From contig NC_087062.1 of assembly GCF_963678635.1 (NCBI RefSeq), positions 101,047,209-101,111,208 on the forward strand: a stretch of DNA of 64,000 nucleotides, read 5' to 3'. A program made the position numbers and the translations under genes. The stretch comes from Symsagittifera roscoffensis (Eukaryota > Xenacoelomorpha > Acoela > Convolutidae). The notes beneath the pieces are model-generated. The model had not been told where the DNA came from and searched no databases. It worked only from the letters and a program-made list of their open reading frames with translations. The first letter of the stretch is position 1; each line of letters starts with the position of its first letter. Positions 21,561 through 31,185 of the stretch are shown here, piece by piece.

Positions 21561-22568
21561 AAGATCAAGTTAATTTTTCTTGCACAGTTTATTACTAATC
21601 TGTGTGAAATTTTAGTTCAAAGTTTAATCCTTTAGAAAAGTAACTTTTGCATGTCTGTTGATCAGAAACAATAGAAAACCAAGGTATTAACATAGCGATG
21701 AAAGTCATCAATATAGAAGTTATCTAAGGTATAAGTCAACATGCTTTTTACAATAAACTTTTGCATTTTTTGCCTTATCATTTAAGAACTAAAGTTGGAG
21801 TTTTTTATAATGTTTGAGAAAACCAGGAAAAAACGGGTAATTTACCAAAAAAAAATTATATTTCTTAGCATCTTGCAAAACCTCTTGAGAGAAGTTTTGG
21901 TACAAGTAATGAAAACTATCTATATTTATATAATAAAAACTGTTCAAGCTGGGAAAAAATTTAATTTGAAAAGATTCTTGTAACAAAAATTCAATTATCA
22001 TAAATAAACTGAATTTCGAAAAGCCAATCCGATTCTGACATGATTCTCTACAGAGCTATGAAGGCGTCTTTTGAATTCTTTAGTTAGAAAAAAAGTAATG
22101 CCACCTGAGAAAATAACGTCAATACACTTTAACTTTTATAGAACAATAAAAGTTGTAGAATAATTTCACCAGAGAAATTGACATCATTACTCATGAAATT
22201 CCAGAATCTTCTAATATTTGAAATCTACAGAATAAATCCTCGACTTTTATAAAAAGTCATTACACCTTAATTTCTAGATTTTTCTGAGTCTTCTAAATTC
22301 TTGAAATATCCAAAAAGATTTTAACCAATCAGAATTGCATAACTATTACTAATAGGATGAGATTGATGAAAAATTTTGTGGATTTTACTCAATATGCTAG
22401 TTTTTCAAATCTCAATAAAGATACTCCACCATGGTTGTAATTAATAGGAAAATTTTCAATCTTCCTTTTCGAATAACCTTTCAAAATTAGTTTCAGGACA
22501 ACAAACAATTCCTACTGTACAAAACCTTTAGAAACAATTAAAGTCAACCAAATGCTGCAAAGTTTTTG
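21561..22568. other. Non-coding spacer of the core
   Basis: It is AT-rich with only short frames. A single CCAATCAG at 22325-22332 (in TTAACCAATCAGAATTG) lies about 240 bp before core gene 3 and matches the boxes of the clusters. Confidence 0.4.
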
Positions 22569-23238
22569 ATGAGTTCAGTTTTTTTTATGAGAAATTCAGA
22601 AAAATCTACAGCTGAAAAATTATATATTTCATTTATAATGAAAATCTCCTACAGTTCAGTTCAATCTATCAACATTAGTAGAATTTTTAAAAGAAATGGA
22701 ACTCTATCTCAAACTTTGAATCCAATCATAATAGAACAGGCGAGTTACTGCATCCAGTTTGAAGTTGGTACCGAAACTGTCAAGATTCTAAAATTTGATA
22801 AAACCTCCCCGGTTAGTGAGCAACTTATCATAGATCTTTCAGATTGGAGAGAACTCGAGAGTGAAACAATTAGAGATTTAGAAAAAATTGGCAATATCTA
22901 AGTCACCTTCGAGAAAAAAGTACGGGTTTTCATATGGTTCAAATGCAAAAGTTTTTGATGAAGTTGTGGATCTGGGATACGGAAATAGTTTTCATTTGCT
23001 TACAAGTGAACATTTACTACAAATGACTATTTTTGAAAAAATGGTTGAATTTGACATCTTCTACAGAGATCCGAAGAAGTTTTTCAGTCCCTTAAGAATT
23101 TCCTTTCATAATTGGCGAAAAAATGAAACAATTCGTGATACAAGGTAAAAGAAAGAAAAATTGAAGGTTCAACAGGATAACTTAGCTCTGTTTAGAAGAA
23201 AACATGGTGTGGTACATAAAGAAGAAAATGAAAACTAA
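22569..23238 (+). pseudogene. Core gene 3: two-module protein, frameshift and one nonsense codon
   Basis: From the ATG at 22569, 110 residues are read to TAA at 22899-22901. Residues 59-103 form the first module (YCIQFEVGTETVKILKF, then LIIDLSDWRELESETIRD). A one-base change in the A-run at about 22875-22881 would continue into the next frame, which runs to TAA at 23146 with a second module (VEFDIFYRD, then LRISFHNWRKNETIRD) and, after that single stop, stays in frame to TAA at 23236-23238 with a basic tail (FRRKHGVVHKEENEN). Both modules end in W-R...ETIRD, which suggests an internal duplication. Upstream is one CCAAT box. The gene looks recently broken or affected by homopolymer error. A PC4-like fold is suggested but unproven. 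Confidence 0.45.
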
Positions 23239-23604
23239 CTCGAAAATTAACTCAATTTTTGTCTTTTTACACATTTTTTCAAGTTTCCCATTTGGTTGTG
23301 AATTAGTTTTTTTTTCAGTTGAATTAAGTGTTCCTGAACCAAAGCTACGTTTTTAAAGACTTATCAGGGCAAACTACTAAGAAAACATTGTGAGACAGTT
23401 GATTATTTATTCACAAAGCTTACATAATCACTATTCACAGAACCATGACAATCAAAAAAACAATCAATAGTCTTCAACAAATCAGACTCGAAAAGTACAA
23501 AATTCAAATAGTTCGAAATTTGTACTTTTCGAACTCTGTCCAGAAACGATGAACCATGAGTCTGTGTGCTAGCAAGTTTTTGATTAGAACTTAGATAATG
23601 TCTC

Positions 23605-24001
23605 TTATATTTTTTTCCGAATTAGTCGTTTCTTTGCAATACTAGGCATCTTTTTGGCTCCTTTCCATCGTAAGTCATGTTGAACGGCGAGATTAAGCTG
23701 ATTTAAAATTTTCTCCGCTTGATGTAACAATAATTGAATGGAATCTGTGTTTGAACAAAATGTAAAGACAGTCAGTTTCCTGACATATGTAAATATATTT
23801 ATCTAATCTCTGCAAAAATTGGTAAAAATAGGTTCCTATTAAAACCAAAAGGAACTTACAGTTCTCCAAAGAACATAAAGAATTGTGGGTAGAATCTTGG
23901 AATACTATGTATTTTTCGTAAAACTTGTTGAAAACAGAATTAAATAGCGATTTTTCTACTGTAATCTGAATAAAAGCTGGGAAGAGCTTGACACATAGCA
24001 T
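23605..24001 (-). CDS. Core gene 4: two-exon gene for a 93-residue protein with a basic tail
   Basis: Exon 1 (24001-23860) starts with ATG and ends at the strong donor AACT|GTAAGT. Exon 2 (23744-23605) follows the acceptor CAAACACAG. The 115-bp intron removes exactly the part where the unspliced frame loses its protein-like character, and the joined frame is 282 nt ending in TAA. The C-terminal exon reads QLLLHQAEKILNQLNLAVQ, a likely helix, then a Lys/Arg-rich end (KGAKKMPSIAKKRLIRKKI). A TATA box (TATATAAA, 24048-24041) lies about 40 bp before the ATG. It is not homologous by eye to the other core genes. The helix plus basic end faintly recalls a histone-fold or other DNA-binding protein, which is speculation. 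Confidence 0.5.
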
Positions 24002-24040
24002 CTGCCATTGGGATTAATGATTTTTGCTGAAAATTGTGGA

Positions 24041-24048
24041 TTTATATA
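24041..24048 (-). promoter_or_regulatory. TATA box of core gene 4
   Basis: TATATAAA on the minus strand, 40-47 bp before the ATG of the spliced gene. An inverted CCAAT-like CCCAATGG lies between it and the start codon. Confidence 0.5.
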
Positions 24049-24509
24049 GGAGAAGTAACGCCTACACACTCTCCATTTAGGGAAAACTCAAATAAAACTT
24101 TCCATATTTGGTCCTACTTCAATATATGGAAATCGCGGTGACTCATATTGTTTACTTCCATTTTCATTTAATCTTAAAAACATTTCTCTTGTTTCTCCTC
24201 ATCTGATCAGTTTACTCTTCAAAAACGTACTCAAGAATTTACAATAGTCCCAATTATATTGAATTCTCAAATCTCAAAAAATTAAACAAGAATTGGGAGG
24301 TTTGTTTGTTTCCGAAAATCCAACAATGGGAAAGTTTGTTTTGAAACATGCTTTCAACTATTAAAAAATAATGATTTGTGACACTTTGAAAAATCCCAAC
24401 AAGTCTATATTGGTGAGAAAATAGAAAAAGCAATTTAGGCAATTAGAAATACTGTCATTCACGATGCTGAGAACCTATTTTGGAACTCACTTCTGACAAG
24501 GAGTCAACT

Positions 24510-24749
24510 ATGGATCAGGAGCTTGCTATTTGCAGCAAAGTGTATTACATAGCAACCTACAATAGAAGACAAGATTGTGTCACGATCAAGAAGTACAATG
24601 TTAACAAAGCTCCCTACATTCCGATTCAATTCTTCACTGCAAAAGACAATGAAGCAATGAAACAAGCTGCCTATGTCAACTATACTTTGAACGAATTCAA
24701 AGAACTGTCCCAAATTTTGGGAGACTTTATGTTTATTGAAAAGTGTTAA
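24510..24749 (+). CDS. Core gene 5: 79-residue PC4-like protein, copy 1
   Basis: A clean frame runs from the ATG at 24510 (context CAACTATGG) to TAA. Upstream in-frame codons are open to 24480 but lack an ATG. The protein reads VYYIATYNRRQDCVTIKKYN (residues 11-30), a proline-containing linker, and YVNYTLNEFKELSQILGDF (55-73). The layout of strand, strand, then aromatic-hydrophobic helix start, and the length, are similar to the C-terminal ssDNA-binding domain of transcriptional coactivator PC4. This is a by-eye suggestion, not a domain search result. The codon use is balanced for this AT-rich region and all three copies encode the identical protein, but the copies are recent, so identity does not prove selection. 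Confidence 0.55.
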   Translation: MDQELAICSKVYYIATYNRRQDCVTIKKYNVNKAPYIPIQFFTAKDNEAMKQAAYVNYTLNEFKELSQILGDFMFIEKC

Positions 24750-25226
24750 TATCAGCAATGCTGTAGGATGCTTTGTATGTTTGGTAATTGAAGTATTATT
24801 GGTTCAAAACTATTTTTTCTCACTGAAGTGTATATTTGGAGCTATAATATCTGAGGAAAAGTCAGACAACACATACAATTTAATCAAAATTGACATAAAG
24901 CATTGACTTATTATCATTTAGTTTTTCAGTTTTTGCATAAGAAATTACAGAAAAACTTATTTACTTATGGTTTTTTCTCTAAATTTAGATAAATTTTGTC
25001 CTATTTGAACAAAATTACAAACAAGAAGGTAGTTGAAAAGATTTTTAATATTTTTTGATTTTCTGTATTTAATTGATTAGTTTCATTTTTTGCCAAAAAT
25101 TGAGTCTTTGATTAGCTACATCAATTTCTAAATGATGGAAAAAGTTTTTTTGGTAAATACGAAATAAATTTAAAAAGATAAAAAAATTCGAGTTTTTAAG
25201 TTTCTTCGTTTGTTTTAGTAAGAAAA

Positions 25227-25454
25227 ATGTTTCTATCAAAAGTGTTTTCAATGTCTGAAATGGACATTCATCAGATTTTAAAATTGAACTACTGCAAAAA
25301 ACTACAAGAGTGGTGGACACGTGACGTTGATGGAGACTGTATTAGTTTTAACTTGTATAAAAACACAGAAAGTTCAATGATTTTGTTAAAAAGATGGAGA
25401 AGAGATTTCAAAAAAGAAGAGTACTGCTAGATTTATCAACAATGTTTTTTTTAG
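25227..25454 (+). pseudogene. Core gene 6, copy 1, truncated by an in-frame TAG
   Basis: An ATG follows TTTGTTTTAG (a possible splice acceptor). The frame encodes 67 residues to TAG at 25428-25430. The copies at 30867 and 38693 have CAG at this codon and read eight residues more, so the original gene was 75 codons. The protein has a Lys/Trp-rich first half (NYCKKLQEWW) and then GDCISFNLYKN and MILLKRWRRD, which again places a strand before a hydrophobic-tryptophan segment. It is probably a distant member of the same core family. An unseen upstream exon is possible. Confidence 0.4.
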
Positions 25455-25928
25455 AAGAGTTAAGTCAGATTGAGTGGTCTATCAGTAAAAATCAAAACAA
25501 CGGAAGAGCCTATGAAGCAAAAAGTTGGAGATAGGAACATTATTTTGTTTACTGTTTTAATTTTCAAACAATAACAAAGTCTAGATTTGTCAGAATATCT
25601 TTTGTTCTATGATCCAAGTTGACTTCCAGTTGTTTATATTATAAATTAGCAAAAAGAAAACAATAAAAACGTATATCTTGCTATTTTCTTTTTTCATTGG
25701 TTACAAAGTGAACAAATCAATAAAACTTTGATCGAAACTTCAAAATTTGAATTTAGTATCAAAACAATAATATAAACCAGACAAGAAAACTGAATTATCT
25801 CACTTTGGTGTCAAATTTATATGTCAATTATGTCGAAAAAACTCAGTAAAATTAACCGATTGGGAAGTTTCATAAACATAGTTTTGTTCTGATCTATAAA
25901 ATAATTTAAAATCTGTGAATACTTCATT

Positions 25929-26134
25929 CTGATTGGTTAATACCACAAATATTACTGCTCGATTCTGATTGTTTGATATCAAAAAAGATAAAAAGTTCCT
26001 TATAAATAAAGCTGGATTCTGATTGGTTGGCATTTAAAAAGATAGAAAATTTCTTGTAAGTAATGCTCGATTCTTGTTGGTTGATATCAGAAAAGATAAA
26101 AGTTTCCTTTTTATCAATGCTCGATTCTGATTGG
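25929..26134. promoter_or_regulatory. CCAAT-box cluster, right arm
   Basis: CTGATTGG at 25929, 26019 and 26127, plus degenerate copies at 25965 (CTGATTGT) and 26073 (CTTGTTGG), in units of about 50 bp containing GATTCTGATTGGTTGATATC and AAAGATAAAA. It ends about 225 bp before the zinc-finger ATG at 26359. Confidence 0.55.
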
Positions 26135-26358
26135 TTGATAGCAAAACTTGCAAAAACTCTATGGTTAGAATGGATGAATTTTATTTCAGCTAGGCTAAAT
26201 AGCATATCCATTCTGATTTTCTTTCACGTTAAAAACAATTGGTTTGGAACTTTGCTGTTTTTATTTACTTTTATTAAATTTTTGAGGCTATTCAACTTTT
26301 TTTTCTAAAAGTTTGGGATATTCAAAATCTCCTATTTATTTTTTCTCTACTTATTGAG

Positions 26359-26606
26359 ATGCCGTCACTGAATAGAAACGAAAGAGTCACATGTCTTGTA
26401 TGTGGCAGAGAATACACACGTGAAGATGCGTCAAGACATCGTAGAGCCTGCGGTGTTTTAAAGTGTTCGAACTGAACTTTTATACTCATAGCAGCGAGGA
26501 ACTCACTAATCATATCAAGAAGAAGCATCGTCAACATAATGTTAAATTATGTGCTCAGCACTCTCAAAACACAACCCGACAAAAGATAAAATTACTATTT
26601 TACTAA
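26359..26606 (+). pseudogene. Broken C2HC/C2H2 zinc-finger gene, right-arm copy
   Basis: From the ATG the frame reads MPSLNRNERVTCLVCGREYT and then DASRHRRACG, a C-x2-C-x11-H-x3-C finger, followed directly by KCSN. A TGA (26473-26475) falls where the second cysteine of a following finger belongs. A single missing T (TG-AAC here, TGTAAC in the left arm) explains it. The next frame supplies the rest of a C2H2 finger (SSEELTNHIKKKH) and runs to TAA at 26604-26606. Such short fingers are common in DNA-binding proteins of transposons and viruses. Because left and right copies are broken by different single-base losses, both probably decayed from an intact gene. The CCAAT cluster upstream is its likely promoter. 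Confidence 0.6.
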
Positions 26607-29509
26607 GTTAAAAACATACATATCAGTATGAATATTAATTTTTAATGAAATTGAAAATCAATGAAGACCATTTTGAAAATGTCTAGTAAAAATTAGAGTT
26701 TTTTTATCACAATTCAAGATCTATCATTTATTTTTTTTATTCAAAAGTTCTGATTGATGAGAAAACCAGCAACAATCGAGTTCAACTTTTCGTGAAATTT
26801 TCAATGGAAATAGATCCGAAAATCTTTAATCTACATTAAAACTCAATTGGTGGCAAGCTTTAGGAGATTTTGTTGCGATAATTTTGTAGAAGTACATAAC
26901 ATACGCTAATACTTAAATAAGAATTTGTTAAAAAATTGTGAAAAATTTGGCATTTATGAAACATCGACTAATTGAAATGTTTTGTCTTGTTAGCATTTGA
27001 AAGATTTTCTTGTTTAGTGCTTGTAAAAGTGTTCATAGAGTAGGGCAATCTTATGAAAAAAGTGGGGTTAATTTATTCAAATCTATGATTTTTTACTGTT
27101 TTCTGATCATTTCAGAAAAAAAATGAGAATTGACCTAGAAAAAATTAAAGTTATATGTTTTTTTTCTAACTTGTGTAAACTTTAAATTAGTATTGTACAT
27201 AATTCTCAATTAAAACCTTAGTTCAGTATAGAAACTCAGGGTTGAAACAGCAACATACAATTACTGGGTTGAGAAAATCACTTGAAAATTTTTAGCAAAG
27301 GGTTTATGGTATTAATTCTGCATCGAATCATTGAGCAATTGATGAAATGACGCATTTTTCGATCTAAAGTCAGTTTTCAAGTAAATATTGTTCAAATAAG
27401 ATTAAGTTGGAAGATAGTAGATGAAGCAGAAATCGAGGAAATTCTAAATTGAGATAGAAACTAAATTTTTTTCATTAGTGGATTTGAGATAACTATACTA
27501 AAATTCAGCTTATAAGTTTTAGCTTGAGAAAAACTCCCACATAAAAGTGTAATCTTTAAAAAAATTTTTATCATTTGATATATAAGGTATATTTATACCA
27601 AAACTCAGATATTTTGAGCATTTTTTATGTAAAATAATTCAAACATCTGTTGGAAGATGATAAATGAAGCATAAACCGAAAACTTGCTTTCAAGATCTAT
27701 TTTTAATTATTTTGGATAGAAACAAATATTTGATGTAAAAAGATTTTTAGATAAAAAAAAATATAGAGCTTGCTGAAAATTTCTAAACAAACTGATACTT
27801 CGGCAGAACCAGCTGTAGGATCTCTTAATCATATGAAATTTAACATGAAAAATTTCAATTAGTAAAAATTTTGTTCCAGTTAGCTTCAGTTTTTTTTGGC
27901 AAAATTATTTAGTTGCTACAGTTTGCACCTTGAACCTAGACCTACTTGCGTATTTCTATTTCCAAAGGTTTTCAGATTTAAAAAAATCAAGCTGCTCTCA
28001 ATTCGTTCTAAAAACTCAACATAAAAACACAATTTTAAATTCTCAATTTCTACACGTACTGTTGAATGCTTTAACTAGCTCCGATTCTTTCTCACTGAGA
28101 TTTTTTTGAGAAAACTTCCTACACAAATCAAGAATAAAAACGATTTAAAAACTGTTTTGCAAGAAAAGTGATAGTTAATGATCCTAAAATTTTTACTTTT
28201 GCTAAAATAGTAGAAGTTTATAACTAAACAAGAAAACCGAAAAGATAACTTGTAGAAAGGCGAAAGAAACATCAGACGTTATCAATTCTAATTTTATCTC
28301 TGCCAGCAAATTGTTCAATTGATAGCATTTTCCTTCTAAATTCCCCTGTTCTGACTAAATTTTTTTGCAAAGTGATTTCAATAGCGAATACATGTAAAAG
28401 CAGAAAGCAAGAACAACCCTAAGAACTAGAAATTTTTTAAGGAAAAATCATTAAAATTGTGTTATTGAAACAACAGAGAGATAATCTTTAGTTTTGAAAA
28501 AGATTTTGTTGAGTTTCATCCAATCTAATGTACTTTTTAAGAAAAGTTTAGCCAATCATTAGTCAAATTTAGCAGTAAAATGTTCATTTTCCAACAATGA
28601 TCCGAAACTTGTTATTATTACCAACGTGAAAACTTCTCAGAACTGTAATTTTGTACAAGTTTGGGTTAATCTTTGAGAAAAAACTGAGAAGGAGTTGGAT
28701 CATGGAGTTTGATCTAGAAATTTCACTCAATATTGCTCTTGTTATTTAATTGAATTGAGATTTTTAGTTGAAACCTTCTTGAATTGAACAAAAAACCAGT
28801 TAATTACACAAATGACAGGTTAAAAAAGAAAACTTTGGATAGATTTGACAATTTTTTTTTCTCGAAAAAAACGATTAGTTACACTATTTTTCCGAAAAAG
28901 TGGAAGTATCAATATTGATTCAGCTAATATGAGCTTTATATGTTCAGAGCATTTTATAAACCACTTTTAAGCTAAAAAAATACGGTAAATTTTATCGTAC
29001 TTTGTTATTTTGAGAGAAAATTGATGAAAAATCCATATTTCTATTCAAAGTTTTATATCAGTGTCTCAACATGATGCCAATTGAAATACAATTTGAGCTT
29101 AATTTATACTCTAAACGTATTTATTGTTTTTTCAATTAGACCAGGATCAACAAAAATTTAGCCAAAACTATGTTTGCAACTTTTTTCCCAAAAACTCGAC
29201 TTTTTTTCAAAGTTTCAGTTGGTTTCAGTATAATTTCAGCTGGATTGAGAAATTTTTTGAGAAGTAGGTTCATCTAATAAAACAGTTTTTAGTCAATTTA
29301 TATCAAATCGTGTTTGGAAGTTTTTTGAAAAAATTTTCAATTTTTTGATAAATTTCCAGGTTTTTGCCCATCTTACCATTGACTACTTACCTTGAACCAA
29401 AAAAAAACAAAATACTTTCATTAGACAATCTACACGTAATACTCACCAATTACATAACGCGTGCTGAGATTTTTGCGAAAAAACTAGATATTTCCCTCAC
29501 ACTGAAAAC

Positions 29510-29929
29510 TTACCCTTCCCTATCCTAATACATTGGGAAACCTATTTGATCTTAATAAGTTCTTAATTCCCTACACTGAATCCTTATACATAGGGAAATT
29601 TATACAGTATTTTAAAACATGATAAGATCAGGCGCCAAAATTGTTTTCTGAAAATTACCATCTGAAACCTTTACCTTCTTAATTAGGAAACTTATTCCCT
29701 ATCTTAATACATAGGAAATCTATTCTCTATCTTAATGAGTTCTCAATTCCCTAAAATGAAATTCTAATACACTGGGAAATCTACACACTGTACATAAGAA
29801 ACTCGGGCGACGAAAAAAGCTTACCATCTGAAACTTGCCATCTGAAACCTTACCATCTTAATTAGGAAACCTATTCTCTATCTTAATACATAGGAATTCT
29901 AGTCCCTATCTTAATACATGGGGGTCACC
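29510..29929 (+). repeat. Subterminal repeat cluster, internal right end
   Basis: Repeats of CCTATCTTAATACATAGGAA and TTCCCTA(C/A)ACTGAATCC, mixed with CTTACCATCTGAAACC, end in ATGGGGGTCACC. It is the mirror image of 15211-15480 but lacks the GTTTGGTGACTGG block next to the terminus. Confidence 0.7.
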
Positions 29930-29984
29930 AACCGCTGCGAACTTCGTCAGAAGTTGATGAGAATCAGCAGGCATTCAAATTAGG
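29930..29984 (+). repeat. 55 bp of duplicated flanking DNA
   Basis: AACCGCTGCGAACTTCGTCA through CATTCAAATTAGG recurs at 37756-37810 and at 41531-41585. At the last site it lies outside the element terminus and has no match at the left end, so it is host flank carried along by the tandem duplication. Confidence 0.75.
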
Positions 29985-30148
29985 ACGTGCTTTCAACTAT
30001 TAAAAAATAATGATTTGTGACACTTTGAAAAGTCCCAACAAGTCTATATTGGTGAGAAAATAGGAAAAGCAATTTAGGCAATTAGAAATACTGTCATTCA
30101 CGATGCTGAGAACCTATTTTGGAACTCACTTCTGACAAGGAGTCAACT

Positions 30149-30388
30149 ATGGATCAGGAGCTTGCTATTTGCAGCAAAGTGTATTACATAGCAACCTACA
30201 ATAGAAGACAAGATTGTGTCACGATCAAGAAGTACAATGTTAACAAAGCTCCCTACATTCCGATTCAATTCTTCACTGCAAAAGACAATGAAGCAATGAA
30301 ACAAGCTGCCTATGTCAACTATACTTTGAACGAATTCAAAGAACTGTCCCAAATTTTGGGAGACTTTATGTTTATTGAAAAGTGTTAA
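30149..30388 (+). CDS. Core gene 5, copy 2
   Basis: The protein is identical to that of 24510-24749 (79 residues, QDCVTIKKY and TLNEFKELSQIL motifs). Upstream differences are limited to a few bases. The copy sits just inside the captured flank and a subterminal repeat cluster, so its promoter context differs from copy 1 beyond about 165 bp upstream. Confidence 0.55.
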   Translation: MDQELAICSKVYYIATYNRRQDCVTIKKYNVNKAPYIPIQFFTAKDNEAMKQAAYVNYTLNEFKELSQILGDFMFIEKC

Positions 30389-30866
30389 TATCAGCAATGC
30401 TGTAGGATGCTTTGTATGTTTGGTAATTGAAGTATTATTGGTTCAAAACTATTTTTTCTCACTGAAGTGTATATTTGGAGCTATAATATCTGAGGAAAAG
30501 TCAGACAACACATACAATTTAATCAAAATTGACATAAAGCATTGACTTATTATCATTTAGTTTTTCAGTTTTTGCATAAGAAATTACAGAAAAACTTATT
30601 TACTTATGGTTTTTTCTCTAAATTTAGATAAATTTTGTCCTATTTGAACAAAATTACAAACAAGAAGGTAGTTGAAAAGATTTTTAATATTTTTTGATTT
30701 TCTGTATTTAATTGATTAGTTTCATTTTTTGCCAAAAATTGAGTCTTTGATTAGCTACATCAATTTCTAAATGATGGAAAAAGTTTTTTTGGTAAATACG
30801 AAATAAATTTAAAAAGATAAAAAAAATTCGAGTTTTTAAGTTTCTTCGTTTGTTTTAGTAAGAAAA

Positions 30867-31094
30867 ATGTTTCTATCAAAAGTGTTTTCAATGTCTGAAA
30901 TGGACCTTCATCAGATTTTAAAATTGAATTACTGCAAAAAACTACAAGAGTGGTGGACACATGACGTTGATGGAGACTGTATTAGTTTTAACTTGTATAA
31001 AAACACAGAAAGTTCAATGATTTTGTTGAAAAGATGGAGAAGAGATTACAAAAAAGAAGAGTACTGCCAGATTTATCAACAATGTTTTTTTTAG
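30867..31094 (+). CDS. Core gene 6, copy 2, full length
   Basis: It encodes 75 residues. Relative to copy 1 it has Leu for Ile at residue 14, His for Arg at 32, Tyr for Phe at 61, and Gln in place of the stop at 68. It retains DGDCISFNLYKN and MILLKRWRRD. The possible acceptor TTTGTTTTAG upstream is conserved. The function is unknown. Confidence 0.4.
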   Translation: MFLSKVFSMSEMDLHQILKLNYCKKLQEWWTHDVDGDCISFNLYKNTESSMILLKRWRRDYKKEEYCQIYQQCFF

Positions 31095-31185
31095 AAGAGT
31101 TAAGTCAGATTGAGTGGTCTATCAGTAAAAAACAAAACAACGGAAGAGCCTATGAAGCAAAAAGTTGGAGATAGGAACCTTATTT

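Larger units (their letters stand above)
24346..25546 (+). repeat. Segment E, original copy (genes 5 and 6)
   Basis: This segment recurs at 29985-31185 and 37811-39011 with few substitutions. The offset to the second copy is a constant 5639 bp, which defines the first tandem duplication. Similarity stops abruptly at TATTTT in all copies. Confidence 0.85.
25905..29929 (+). repeat. Right inverted arm of the composite element
   Basis: It starts with the CCAAT cluster, continues with the zinc-finger gene and a long AT-rich region without supported genes, and ends with the subterminal repeats and terminus GGGGGTCACC at 29920-29929. It is the inverted counterpart of 15211-19035. The many short frames inside it are not conserved between arms and are left out. 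Confidence 0.7.
29985..31185 (+). repeat. Segment E, second copy
   Basis: It matches 24346-25546 with a few substitutions. At 31186 it jumps to sequence equivalent to about 27570 (TTTTATCATTTGATATAT), so some 2 kb of the arm, including CCAAT cluster and zinc-finger gene, are missing. The junction has a short T-run in common. Confidence 0.85.

Noticed and set aside
23141-23191. A 31-bp intron (AAG|GTAAAA...CAACAG) to remove the TAA at 23146 in core gene 3.
   Set aside because: It is too short, lacks a pyrimidine tract, and the joined frame stops at once.
24504-24758. Minus-strand frame opposite core gene 5, and its copies at 30143 and 37969.
   Set aside because: It is a shadow of the plus-strand gene; it is conserved only because the whole segment was recently duplicated.
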